64,000 nt of DNA from Kiritimatiellota bacterium (GCA_026398415.1 JAPLSY010000074.1:25652-89651), one strand, 5' to 3'. Positions 33,521 through 42,556 are shown, counted from the first letter of the stretch. Translations and numbers: made by a program. The notes: generated from the letters alone by a model not told the origin.

Positions 33521-33588
33521 TACAGAAAAAAGTTTGCGGGTGTAAATCCAGATCAGTTTTCAAACTCGTTAATTAAGGGATGTAAGTC

Positions 33589-36549
33589 ATGAAGTTTTTT
33601 ACCACTTTCGGGTTCAGCTTTTTAGCCTTACTCATGGCCGGTGCCTCAACCTGCGGCGCGGTCACTGATCCGCGCTACACCAACACCATCGCCCAGATGA
33701 CCGCTTATATCACCGAACAGATGGCCTCGAATAATATCCCGGGGTTATCCATCGCCCTGGTGGACGACCAGACCGTGGCCTGGGCTACCGGCTTTGGCGA
33801 TGCGGACCGCGAGGGCCGGGTGGCCGCGGATACCAACACCGTGTATCACATCGGCTCCTGCTCCAAGGCTTTTTTAGGCACGGCCTACATGCAGTTACGG
33901 GATCAGGGCCGGGTGGACATCGAAACCAATCTCACCCACTACATGCCCGAGTTTTCCATGCTGCCCCACTCTACGGACTACGGCACGGTCACCATCCGCT
34001 CCCTGCTCAACCACCATAGCGGCCTGCCCGGCGATTTCTTCAACGGCACGTTCACGTCGCAAGCCCGCGGCGATTACGTGGAATGGCTGATCCGCTATTT
34101 GCAAGGCGACTATGCCTTTGCGCCGGTGAATGAACGGCACTATTACTGCAACACCGGTTTCGTTTTACTCAGCGAAGTGGTTCGGCGCATCACCGGCACA
34201 AATTTCGCGGCCGCGACCGACGCCTTGCTCTTCACCCCCCTGGGCATGGATGCCAGCTCTTTTCTGCCGGACAAACCCGCCATCTCCAACCGCCTGGCCG
34301 CCTCTTACAACACGAACGGTGAACGCCAGCCGCCGGAGATGGTACAAGTCCTGGGCTCGGGCAGCATGTATTCCTCGGCCAATGACCTGACCAAATATAT
34401 TCAAATGATTCTCGCCGATGGACAGTTCGGAGGACAGTCACTGGTCAGTTCGAATGGCATTGACATCATGACCGCGCCGCAACTGACCAATCTGCCACTG
34501 AATGTCTCGGACGACCCTCAAGGGCTGGGCTGGGATAATGTCAGCGACCAACGCCTGCGTTACGCCGGAAACGTGTTCTGGAAAGACGGCGGGACGCTGT
34601 GTCATAGCGCGTTCCTGGCGATTTCACGCGACCTGAAGCTCGGCGTGGCAGTGATTCAAAATACCGCCGGCAGTCAATGCGATGATATCGGCATCCAGGC
34701 TTTGCAATGGGCCATTCTGGGCAAGCAAGGCAAAGACTGGCGGACCAACAGTACGTATGTACCGCCTTTTTCGCCGGTCACGAACTGGCCTCAGACGAAC
34801 CTTAATGCCTTGGCCGGCCTATATGTCGGGAATTCAGGCTATAATCAAGTCATAGCCGAAACCGGCACGCTTACTTTCATTAAAGATGCCTACTCCACTG
34901 AACCCACCATCGCCAGCAACCTGGCGCCGCGCGTTAACGGCTGGTTTTCCAGGACTAATTCTCAGGGCGTGCAGTTTGCCTTCACCAATTTAGCCGGGCA
35001 TGACATGGTAGTGGTGCACCAGACCAACGGCGCGTTTAAAACCGTCGTAGCCATGGGTGAGCACTATCTTCCGGGGGCATTGTCAGCGGCCTGGAGCAGC
35101 CGGACCAATCGCATATACCGTATGGTGGATCTGAACCCCGTCGATTATTTCTGGGAGCCCGGTCAGCCGGAATCCAAGACGCTGCGATTCTGGACGAAAG
35201 ACGGGGCCCTGTTGACTTACTGGATGTTTGGCGCATTCGTTGCAGAACCGCAGAATGATAATTTGGCCTTCCAACACGGGGTTCAATACCGCAAAGGCGG
35301 TGCCATCCAGGTAACCACTACCAACTTGCCTGGGCGAAGCGCTTCGGCGGAGCCTGGTGGATTCGAGCTCCTGCAATATTCCAGCTACCGGTTCCTGGAT
35401 GAGGCCGCCATCCCCACCCTGCCGGTTGCCTCGATCACCAACGGCTCAATTCCCTTTGCCAACGGCACGCAGTGGTATTGGTTCACCGGCCAGGCCAGCA
35501 CAACCTACCGGGCGCGTCTCACGGCGCCCAACCAGAATTACTTTGTGCGCATTACCGATCGCGAGGGGATTACCTGCGGTTCTGGCACCAATGGACCGGC
35601 CACCGGGACCTGTACCTCCAACGGCACCTACGCCATTGCCGTTAGTGCCACCAATTCATTTGCATTCAGCCTCAGCCTGACCGTGTGCGGGACACAAAAT
35701 GACTATGACGGTGACGGCAAGGCCGATGTCGCCATCTATCGCAGTTCTGACGGCCAGTGGTTGGTGGCGCTCTCGGGGTATGATTATCAAGAAGGGCTGG
35801 TTGTGGAAACAGGTTTAGCCGGTTGGACACCGGCATCGGGTGATTACGACGGCGATGGGATCACCGATAGGGCGCTCTATGAGCGTTCAAGCGGGCGTTG
35901 GCTGGCAAAATTCACGTCCAGCGGCCTGGTAGGTGAATGCTGGCTTGGCGGCCCGGAGTTCACGGCGGCGCAATGCGATTTTGACGGGGATGCAAAAACT
36001 GATCCAGGCGTGTATCGCGAAGCGGATGGATACTGGCAGGTGCTGGCTTCATCAAGACAATATGCTCCTTGTCCTACATCCCTCAGGGAGACAGGATATC
36101 AATCGGTGGTGGCGGATTACGATGGCGACGGTTTGGCTGATCCGGCGGTTTATAATCGGACAACCGGCCTCTGGGTAATTAGCTTCTCCAGCATCGAGTA
36201 TCAACTTGCGACTTGGACATTCGGCGGATCCGGTTATCTGCCGGCCAGCGCGGATTACGATGGCGACGGCAAGACCGATCCGGCGGTGTATGCGCCCGGC
36301 ACGGCTTATTGGCAAGTGTTGCTGTCCGGTTCGTTGGCTACGCAGGGAGTCTATACATGGCGCGATGCTGTTCTGGTCACTATAGGGGGCCTACCGGTCC
36401 CGGCGGATTATGACGGCGATGGACTGGCTGACCCGGCGGTATATCACCAAGACACGGGTCTCTGGGAATTTTTCCCCTCACGCCAAGGTTACCAATCAGT
36501 GGTCTGGGGCCCCTTTGGCGGTCCGGAGTATCAGCCGGCGCTGGAATAA
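33589..36549 (+). CDS. Secreted beta-lactamase-fold serine hydrolase with six C-terminal FG-GAP repeats
   Basis: A 986-residue protein with a signal peptide (cleavage near residue 24). Residues 30-390 form the serine beta-lactamase/D-Ala-D-Ala carboxypeptidase fold: S90-C-S-K93 is the SxxK nucleophile and Y186-C-N188 the YxN motif. The middle region (to about 690) is an unclassified beta-rich part. From residue 705 six calcium-loop repeats of the form D-[YF]-D-G-D follow, spaced about 46 residues (near 705, 752, 797, 843, 889 and 940), as in FG-GAP/VCBS beta-propellers. Such enzymes act on peptides or esters outside the cell. A dispersed repeat (35328-35360) encodes part of the middle linker. 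Confidence 0.85.
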   Translation: MKFFTTFGFSFLALLMAGASTCGAVTDPRYTNTIAQMTAYITEQMASNNIPGLSIALVDDQTVAWATGFGDADREGRVAADTNTVYHIGSCSKAFLGTAYMQLRDQGRVDIETNLTHYMPEFSMLPHSTDYGTVTIRSLLNHHSGLPGDFFNGTFTSQARGDYVEWLIRYLQGDYAFAPVNERHYYCNTGFVLLSEVVRRITGTNFAAATDALLFTPLGMDASSFLPDKPAISNRLAASYNTNGERQPPEMVQVLGSGSMYSSANDLTKYIQMILADGQFGGQSLVSSNGIDIMTAPQLTNLPLNVSDDPQGLGWDNVSDQRLRYAGNVFWKDGGTLCHSAFLAISRDLKLGVAVIQNTAGSQCDDIGIQALQWAILGKQGKDWRTNSTYVPPFSPVTNWPQTNLNALAGLYVGNSGYNQVIAETGTLTFIKDAYSTEPTIASNLAPRVNGWFSRTNSQGVQFAFTNLAGHDMVVVHQTNGAFKTVVAMGEHYLPGALSAAWSSRTNRIYRMVDLNPVDYFWEPGQPESKTLRFWTKDGALLTYWMFGAFVAEPQNDNLAFQHGVQYRKGGAIQVTTTNLPGRSASAEPGGFELLQYSSYRFLDEAAIPTLPVASITNGSIPFANGTQWYWFTGQASTTYRARLTAPNQNYFVRITDREGITCGSGTNGPATGTCTSNGTYAIAVSATNSFAFSLSLTVCGTQNDYDGDGKADVAIYRSSDGQWLVALSGYDYQEGLVVETGLAGWTPASGDYDGDGITDRALYERSSGRWLAKFTSSGLVGECWLGGPEFTAAQCDFDGDAKTDPGVYREADGYWQVLASSRQYAPCPTSLRETGYQSVVADYDGDGLADPAVYNRTTGLWVISFSSIEYQLATWTFGGSGYLPASADYDGDGKTDPAVYAPGTAYWQVLLSGSLATQGVYTWRDAVLVTIGGLPVPADYDGDGLADPAVYHQDTGLWEFFPSRQGYQSVVWGPFGGPEYQPALE
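35328..35360. repeat. Dispersed repeat A, copy inside the serine hydrolase gene
   Basis: The segment matches 27 of 32 positions of 473-504 and encodes PGRSASAEPGG, a linker-like stretch, in frame with the enzyme. Confidence 0.55.
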
Positions 36550-36559
36550 ATGACAAGGC

Positions 36560-38296
36560 TTATATCGCCGCGCGAACAGCGGCGGACCTGGCCGCGATCA
36601 AGGGGCGCAACCAATGTTCGGGATGAATAACGCGCGGCACACAGATAACGCCCAGTGCTTCTGGCCAGCGCGTTTGCTTCGGATCCTGGCCAAGAATGAC
36701 AATCCCGAGTCCGGGGCATAATTCACGCAGAGCTTTCAGCAGATTGTGCTCGTCCTCGCCCAGCATGCTTTTTTCCATTACCAGGACATCCAATTCCCGG
36801 GTTCGTTCCACACTGGCGAGAATCGAAACAACATTCGCTTTGCGATCAATCCGGGTGCCGATACTCAACAGTTTTGTTTCGAGCATATCCAGCTCGTGAC
36901 TCGTTCCGGCCAGCATGACCCGCCACCGCGCCAGCAAGTCTGTGATTTGGTCTGCGGAAAGCCGGCCAGCCGGCTCCATATCCGACCGCGTATCCAAATG
37001 CGGCAGGCAGACGCGGTAGACACATAACCCGCCGGCAGCCGAAAGCTGATCCAACTGACCATGCGCCTCTTCCACGATCGTCCTGACCACCGAAGAAATG
37101 ACGCCACCTTCATCGGCCACCGGCGCCACCTGTTGTGTCGGCAAGGCAAACTCCGTCAGCGGGGCCGATTCTCCGGAAATCAAAATGACGGCCGCATACT
37201 TGTCGCCGACATCCAGCAAGGGGCCCTGACCCGGCCGATTAAGGGAAATCGTCACCGTGCCGGGGCACGACTGCGCATCAGCCGCCAGGAGGCCCAGGTT
37301 CAGGACCACCTGTTCAACCTGGGCTGGCGCCAGCGGCACGGCCGAATACGAACCCTGGTCGCCTATGGCGCCGCCTTTGGCGGGTAAACCCTGGATCGTC
37401 GGCTTCACGGTCCATTTTGGGGAGAGCGCAATGCGCAGTAAGGCGGCCGCCTCCGCCACATTGCCGGCCAGGTTTTCGCTGGGCCGACCTTCCGCCCCAG
37501 AGCGGCTCAATTCCAATAACTGGCGGGACAACACCACGCCCTTCTGCGTTTCCTCGGCAATGACCGTCAATGATCGTTCCTGGTTCTCCGGGTCCATGCC
37601 GAAGCGCTGAAGGAGCGTGGCATGTCCGGAAATCGCGCATAGAATATTGTTAAAATCGTGGGCCACCCCCGCCGCAAGCCGCCCGATAATCTGAAGCTGG
37701 GCAATCTGGCGTTTGCGAATTTCCTGGGAATGATGAGCGGTGATATCGCTGATCAGAATCAACATCCAACCTTCCGAGGGCTGGGAACGGAACCGCAGGG
37801 TGCGCAGACCGTGGCTATAAACGCAATCCTTTTCTATTTCACGCGGCTGAAGCGGATCCAGGAGTTGTTGCATGTCCTGTTCCGTCAAACTGGCAAAAAC
37901 ATCATGGAGCATGATCGCCTTATTGGCCAGCAGGGCATGCGGAAACAATTTTCGGGCCGCCGGATTGGATCCCTGCACATGGCCTTTGCCGTCAATGGCC
38001 AACAAGCCATCGCTCAAGTAATCCATGGTATCTACGAACCGACCGATCCGGCGGCGGCCTTCGATTTCGGCAGTTGATCGGATGGCCCACAAACCCAAGG
38101 CGCCGGCCAGAAACATGCATCCCATCGTCAGCGCCCAGATGGCAATGCTCAATTGCTTAATCGTCTCGGTGGCAGTTTGCTCCGTAATCTGATCCTGGAG
38201 ATAGGAAATAATCGTCATGGAGGCCACGGCAACGATCGCGAATAAAATGATAATCAGAACGGCATAGCGCCACGCACTTTTGGGAAGGAAGGTCAT
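36560..38296 (-). CDS. Degenerate hybrid sensor histidine kinase
   Basis: A 578-residue protein with two N-terminal membrane segments (residues 10-30 and 45-70), a PAS-like domain (about 85-190) and a HisKA region with the phospho-acceptor motif GRLAAGVAHDFNNIL. The ATPase part is eroded: the N-box reads VVLNLGLLAADAQ without the usual Asn, and no DxGxG motif is seen. The C-terminal 115 residues resemble a receiver domain, but the acidic pair is absent and the phospho-Asp position looks like Glu (DVLVMEKSML). A dispersed repeat codes for about 12 residues just before the N-box. It lies downstream of the pilus genes on the same strand; loss of kinase activity is inference. Confidence 0.75.
   Translation of the reverse strand: MTFLPKSAWRYAVLIIILFAIVAVASMTIISYLQDQITEQTATETIKQLSIAIWALTMGCMFLAGALGLWAIRSTAEIEGRRRIGRFVDTMDYLSDGLLAIDGKGHVQGSNPAARKLFPHALLANKAIMLHDVFASLTEQDMQQLLDPLQPREIEKDCVYSHGLRTLRFRSQPSEGWMLILISDITAHHSQEIRKRQIAQLQIIGRLAAGVAHDFNNILCAISGHATLLQRFGMDPENQERSLTVIAEETQKGVVLSRQLLELSRSGAEGRPSENLAGNVAEAAALLRIALSPKWTVKPTIQGLPAKGGAIGDQGSYSAVPLAPAQVEQVVLNLGLLAADAQSCPGTVTISLNRPGQGPLLDVGDKYAAVILISGESAPLTEFALPTQQVAPVADEGGVISSVVRTIVEEAHGQLDQLSAAGGLCVYRVCLPHLDTRSDMEPAGRLSADQITDLLARWRVMLAGTSHELDMLETKLLSIGTRIDRKANVVSILASVERTRELDVLVMEKSMLGEDEHNLLKALRELCPGLGIVILGQDPKQTRWPEALGVICVPRVIHPEHWLRPLIAARSAAVRAAI
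37353..37389. repeat. Dispersed repeat B, copy inside the histidine kinase gene
   Basis: The segment agrees with the reverse complement of 730-766 at 36 of 37 positions. It is in frame and encodes GLPAKGGAIGDQG on the reverse strand, between the dimerisation region and the ATPase remnant. Confidence 0.65.
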
Positions 38297-38329
38297 AATC
38301 TCATCGCCAAAGAACTGGAATTCTGAAAT

Positions 38330-38407
38330 GGTTCAAGGTTCAGCGGTTTACTGTTCAATGGTTGCAGATTTTTCCAGCAAATTCCCCAACCAGTTAACCG
38401 TTGAACC
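38330..38407. repeat. GGTTCAA inverted repeat between the secretin and kinase genes
   Basis: The left arm GGTTCAAGGTTCAGCGGTT and right arm AACCAGTTAACCGTTGAACC form an imperfect inverted repeat. It lies in the 126-base gap after the secretin stop and before the histidine kinase start, and could be a terminator-like or dispersed element. Confidence 0.5.
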
Positions 38408-38422
38408 ATGCCTTGCACATCA

Positions 38423-40474
38423 TCACGGCTTCGTCGAGGTTGCCGCTGCCGGAACGGGCGCTTCAGCATTTCCGGGCGTCGCGGCCGGAGCATTGGAAAC
38501 CGAGGATTGCGGAGCCGCCACAGGAACCGGCGCTTGTTGGCCCATGCCCGCCGCGGGCGTAGCTGCGTTGGTGCCAATCGTCACGCCGCCCACCGTATTG
38601 GAAGGAACCGCCTTCACCGCGGCTAACGGTATCTTTTCATATTTATCTATGGTTAGCTGGGCCACGGCTTCCATGCCGGTCAGCGGCTTGTTATCGTCCA
38701 GGATCGTGGGCGTAATTAATATGATCAGGTTGTTTTTCGTCACCGTATCTTCGGTATGCCGGAATAACAGGCCCAACAGCGGGATATCGCCCAGAACGGG
38801 GACTTTGATCTCAATCTTCGATTTCCTGTCTTCCACCAGGCCGCCGATGGCGACCGTATGCCCACTCGGCACGTTGACGCGCGTGACTATGTCGCGCGAC
38901 TGCACAATGGGATAGATCTTGCCGGTTTGTTTGTTTACAACCTCGCCATTTTTGGTCGCTGTTTCCGGCCGGACCGTTAATCGGACGGTATTGTGCTTAA
39001 AATCAATTTCGGGAATGACCCACAGGGTCAGGCCTAAATCAAGGATGATCTCGGGACCGTCTGAATATGATATATTTTGGGCACTTGATGATCCCGTATC
39101 TGTTTTTATCGTCGGCAACACCGGGTATTTTTCGCCCACATGGATTTTGGCTTCCACGCGGTTACCGACCACAAGCTGAGGATGCGAGATCATCTCCGCG
39201 TTGTCGTTTTTTTCCAAGGCGCTGAGAACCAGCGCGACCTGCGACACATTCATGAAGGCGGTGGCGGTCCGGGTTTGCGCCATCGAATCCACGATGGTGT
39301 CGGCACGCGTGTCGGCGATATTCCGCCCCAACCCAATTTTATCGGTAATCGTCCGCGTGGGGGTCACTACGGTCTTGGCCACCCAGTTGCCGGAGTCTGG
39401 CGGCGATTCTTCATAGCTAGTGGTGCTTTCCTCATACTGTTGGCCATTGATATCATACCGTTTATTGATGTCATCCTGGCTGCTGCGATTATCAAATTGA
39501 TTAAACGTGTTGTTTTTCGAATTCTGGACGGAATGCGAATCATTGTAATTCCAATTCAGGTTATTCAATCCCGCTTGCACGCCAAACGAGTCCAGCATAC
39601 TCCAGTCAATCCCTATTTTTTTGCTGTCACCGGAGACCACGTTAATGATACGGGCCTCGATGAACACCTGCGGTTCGCGTTTATCCAGCACCTGGACCAG
39701 GGCCTCCACCTTGTCCACATATTCCTTGATATCCGTGATGACAATGGCCGTCGTGATGCTCGGGTTTTGAATCGTCAATGCGGCCTTGGTCTCCGAAGAT
39801 TTCAGGCTGATCTTATCCTGATTCGCACTCTGGCTGGTGGTAATGGAACCCCGCGGCGACAGGACTTTAAATAATTTAATCTGTTCCACCAGGTCCACGG
39901 CGTTCATATACCTCGGAACAATGGTCCGGGTAATCAGCGGTTTGGTGGCCTCTATTTCCTGGAGCTTCTTGGGATACATATCGGAGGAAACGACCATGAG
40001 AATGCCGGACGGGTCTTCGATCATGGAGAGGTTCACCGAGCCCAGGGCCAGGTTCAGCGCCGATTTCCATTCCACGTTCTTCAGGTTGGCCGTGATAACC
40101 ATATTGCTGAACGAGCCGGCCATGATGATATTGGCGCCTGAAATCTGAGCAAACATGTTCACCACGTCCTGCACGGGCACGTTATCGAAGGCCACGGTAA
40201 TCAGGCTAGTGCCGGCGGGGCCTTTTGTTTCCACGGATTCCGGCGGCGCTCCGGTTTTAGCGGCAACCGAAATTTCCACCACGCCATTGGCACTTCCATT
40301 TTTTCCGTTGGCCGGCGGCGTTCCCGGGACAGCGGACACCGGGGATGCAACATCGTTCGTCGTTTGTCTGTTATCTGTCGTCTGGTCCTCCTGAGCCACC
40401 AAAAAAAAGATGGCAACAAACGAAAAAACAACGCCGGCGATAAGCACGGGCATAATCGCGGAAACTTTTTTCAT
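38423..40474 (-). CDS. pilQ: Type IV pilus secretin (PilQ/GspD family)
   Basis: A 683-residue outer-membrane channel protein. An N-terminal hydrophobic segment (residues 4-28) is followed by a low-complexity linker, an STN/AMIN-type domain (LITVAFDNVPVQDVVNMFAQISGANI), an N1-type domain (RTIVPRYMNAVDLVEQIK), and the C-terminal secretin domain with VALVLSALEKNDNAEMISHPQLVVGN and VPVLGDIPLLGLLFRHTE, the family signature. It forms the multimeric pore for pili or secreted proteins. The ATG at 40474 has GAGGG 7 bases upstream. It closes the pilM-N-O-P-lipoprotein-Q run. T2SS GspD is the alternative, less likely next to pilM-like genes. Confidence 0.88.
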   Translation of the reverse strand: MKKVSAIMPVLIAGVVFSFVAIFFLVAQEDQTTDNRQTTNDVASPVSAVPGTPPANGKNGSANGVVEISVAAKTGAPPESVETKGPAGTSLITVAFDNVPVQDVVNMFAQISGANIIMAGSFSNMVITANLKNVEWKSALNLALGSVNLSMIEDPSGILMVVSSDMYPKKLQEIEATKPLITRTIVPRYMNAVDLVEQIKLFKVLSPRGSITTSQSANQDKISLKSSETKAALTIQNPSITTAIVITDIKEYVDKVEALVQVLDKREPQVFIEARIINVVSGDSKKIGIDWSMLDSFGVQAGLNNLNWNYNDSHSVQNSKNNTFNQFDNRSSQDDINKRYDINGQQYEESTTSYEESPPDSGNWVAKTVVTPTRTITDKIGLGRNIADTRADTIVDSMAQTRTATAFMNVSQVALVLSALEKNDNAEMISHPQLVVGNRVEAKIHVGEKYPVLPTIKTDTGSSSAQNISYSDGPEIILDLGLTLWVIPEIDFKHNTVRLTVRPETATKNGEVVNKQTGKIYPIVQSRDIVTRVNVPSGHTVAIGGLVEDRKSKIEIKVPVLGDIPLLGLLFRHTEDTVTKNNLIILITPTILDDNKPLTGMEAVAQLTIDKYEKIPLAAVKAVPSNTVGGVTIGTNAATPAAGMGQQAPVPVAAPQSSVSNAPAATPGNAEAPVPAAATSTKP
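40354..40387. repeat. GTCGTC-type repeat inside the secretin gene
   Basis: CGTTCGTCGTTTGTCTGTTATCTGTCGTCTGG belongs to the same low-complexity family as 33284-33304, 42449-42556 and 43367-43387. It encodes DQTTDNRQTTND, the linker just after the membrane segment. Confidence 0.5.
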
Positions 40475-40526
40475 GATGTCCCTCAAGGCGGCATTGGCCG
40501 CAACTAATCCATATTACCCGCGAACT

Positions 40527-41207
40527 TTATAGCGCCTGCGTGATCGTGGCCGAGGCCGTTTGGCCGTCGGCATCAACCACCGTTACGACATTCTGGCCAT
40601 AGGCACCAACCACGGCCGTATAAGTCGCCACGTAACTGGAGCTTGTGGAATAAGAAATGGTGCCCAGCGTTATATCTCCGGAAGTCCAGGCATAAGGGGC
40701 CGTCCCACCGGCCACGACAAACGACACATTCCGCGATCCGCCGGAAAGCGACGCTGAAGCCGGGGAAATAATTATAGTAGTCGCCGCTGGATAAATATGT
40801 GCCGTCGCGTAATGGCCGCTGTTATCCTGGACAATCACATCGTTGTTGCCCACCTGCAGGCAGGTGTACAGGGCTTGATCAGCGCCCTGGGAATCGATCC
40901 TACCATCGGCAGAATCGGACACCCCCCAGTGAAAAGCACCATCCCCGCCGCTGGCCGTGAAAACGAGCGTTTGGCCGACAATACTGGCCGCAGCAGAGGG
41001 GGGGACGATTGACATGTCGCTGGATAGAGGCGCATCCCGAGTCGCTGACGTATATGGATGAGCTGCGAGATAAGCGTCAACCCCGCTGCTGTCCTCTCCG
41101 GTTGTGGTGCCCTCACACCCGCTGAAGGCCAGAAGCACAACCAGGCCGACAATCGACAGACTGGCAATTGCCAGACTGCCCAACAATCCCAATCGCCATA
41201 TTTTCAT
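40527..41207 (-). CDS. Lipoprotein with Ig-like domains, in the pilus operon
   Basis: A 226-residue protein whose hydrophobic N-terminus ends in LAFSGC, a lipobox. Two Ig/BIG-like repeats follow: IVGQTLVFTASGGDGAFHWGVSD, and SGGSRNVSFVVAGGTAPYAWTSG, each ending in a V-x-V-x-D pattern (NNDVIVQDNSG, QNVVTVVDADG). It lies between the pilP-like and pilQ genes in the same direction. It is not a standard part of the pilMNOPQ set. It could help secretin assembly as a pilotin, or decorate the outer membrane; neither is shown. Confidence 0.7.
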   Translation of the reverse strand: MKIWRLGLLGSLAIASLSIVGLVVLLAFSGCEGTTTGEDSSGVDAYLAAHPYTSATRDAPLSSDMSIVPPSAAASIVGQTLVFTASGGDGAFHWGVSDSADGRIDSQGADQALYTCLQVGNNDVIVQDNSGHYATAHIYPAATTIIISPASASLSGGSRNVSFVVAGGTAPYAWTSGDITLGTISYSTSSSYVATYTAVVGAYGQNVVTVVDADGQTASATITQAL

Positions 41208-41276
41208 AATCCCCTCCTGCTATACAATTGCAGACTTAAAGTTAATGAATTTTGGCTATTACATCAAGGATAAAGA

Positions 41277-41720
41277 TTACTCCCGTGGCTCAATCTGAAC
41301 CCGTTGAAGCGAAATGGCACGGATAACAAACATAACCGTCTGCCCATCCACCGTAACGCCGACCTCATCGCCAGCACAAACGATGGCTCCGTTGATATTA
41401 GCTACATACGTATTCCCGCGCTTAACAATCCCTCTAACTCGTAACAGGGCTTTGGCTTTGGCCTTAAGATCCATACTGGGCAGCGCATTGGAAACGGCCA
41501 ACGCGTCGGCCGCCGAGGTCTGCAATTCCGACATGGGCAGACGATACCCAATAGGACTGAAGGGGTCCTTTAACGTAAGCGCATAATCCGCCTCGTTCGC
41601 AACGACCATGTTTCGCTCGGTAGTCACCGCAACACTTGCTCCGGGTTGCGGGGCAGCGGCGGCGGCAACCCATGCATTCCCCAGCAACACAATCGCCACA
41701 TAGCGGATTACTAATTTCAT
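41277..41720 (-). CDS. PilP-like pilus assembly protein
   Basis: A 147-residue protein with a signal-peptide-like start (MKLVIRYVAIVLLGNAWVAAAAA), a Pro/Thr-rich linker, the DPFSPIGYR motif and a small beta-domain (LRVRGIVKRGNTYVANINGAIVCAGDEV) like the PilP/GspC homology region that touches the secretin. No lipobox Cys is present, unlike classical PilP. It overlaps the PilO-like gene by 4 bases (ATGA). Gene order makes PilP the best assignment. Confidence 0.68.
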   Translation of the reverse strand: MKLVIRYVAIVLLGNAWVAAAAAPQPGASVAVTTERNMVVANEADYALTLKDPFSPIGYRLPMSELQTSAADALAVSNALPSMDLKAKAKALLRVRGIVKRGNTYVANINGAIVCAGDEVGVTVDGQTVMFVIRAISLQRVQIEPRE

Positions 41721-42418
41721 GGCGCCCCTCGGTTTCTTTCGGGCGGTTTCGAAACTGCCACCGCAACGGACCCGGTCTGCGCAGATGGTCGGCCCGTCGT
41801 CGGCGCCTTTTGCTCCGGTTCAATTAAAAATGCCGGACGCTTATCGGGGTTGGCCCAGATCAGCCAAGCCAACACGAAACTGACGTTATGGCTGGCCGGG
41901 TTACGATCCTGGGGCACAATGTTGAGCGCCGCCACGGATACCAGGGGATTGCGCTTCTGGATAGTATGGAAATAACGGGCCAGATCGTTGATCCCCGCCT
42001 GCCCCACCACGCGTACACGATAGATCTTGAATAGACTATTCCAACCGGCTACGTCAAGCACATCGTATTCCGCCACACTGGTGATCTGCATATTCAACCC
42101 CGCACAGCAAGAGCGAATCTGCTGTTCCCTGCCCAGCAGGTAATTGCCGAGTACAGGCAACGGTATATTCGTCGCTAAAGCGTGGACATCGGTACGGGCC
42201 TGATTCAGATTTCGCTGGAGTTCCACTCCCGTCCCAATCACTTCTCTGGCTTTATCCAACTGTTCCCGCAAAGTCCGTGTAGTTTCGCGATTTTCCTTCA
42301 CGGAACCGACCATGGGCACCACGACGAACTGAATGATCACAAAGAAGCCTATGGCGCCACCAATCGCGCCCAAACCCCATTGTTGTATTTGTTTTTTCGT
42401 CAGGGTCATTGGTGCCAT
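41717..42418 (-). CDS. pilO: PilO-like pilus assembly protein
   Basis: A 233-residue inner-membrane protein: a cytoplasmic start MAPMTLTKKQIQQWG, one membrane segment (AIGGAIGFFVIIQFVVVPMVG), a coiled-coil stretch (ENRETTRTLREQLDKAREVI), then a ferredoxin-like periplasmic domain (LARYFHTIQKRNPLVSVAALNI). That is the architecture of PilO, which pairs with PilN to form the alignment complex. It sits between pilN-like and pilP-like genes. Confidence 0.75.
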   Translation of the reverse strand: MAPMTLTKKQIQQWGLGAIGGAIGFFVIIQFVVVPMVGSVKENRETTRTLREQLDKAREVIGTGVELQRNLNQARTDVHALATNIPLPVLGNYLLGREQQIRSCCAGLNMQITSVAEYDVLDVAGWNSLFKIYRVRVVGQAGINDLARYFHTIQKRNPLVSVAALNIVPQDRNPASHNVSFVLAWLIWANPDKRPAFLIEPEQKAPTTGRPSAQTGSVAVAVSKPPERNRGAP

Positions 42419-42556
42419 CCGTAAGAAGTTATCAGTAATCAGTTATTAGTTATCTGCCGTCAGATATCCGCTATCGGTCGTCCGTTGTCCGCTTACGCTC
42501 TGCGTGCTTTTCCGTCGTCTGCCGTCTGTTGTCGGTCATCGGTCGTCGGTCATCAC
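42419..42556. repeat. Low-complexity GTCGTC/GTCATC repeat tract between pilN and pilO
   Basis: The 138-base spacer consists of short runs TTATCAGTAATCAGTTATTAGTTATC and then many GTCGTC, GTCATC and GTCCGTTGTCC steps. It has no coding potential. It shares short words with repeats at 33284-33304, 40354-40387 and 43367-43387. Confidence 0.5.
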
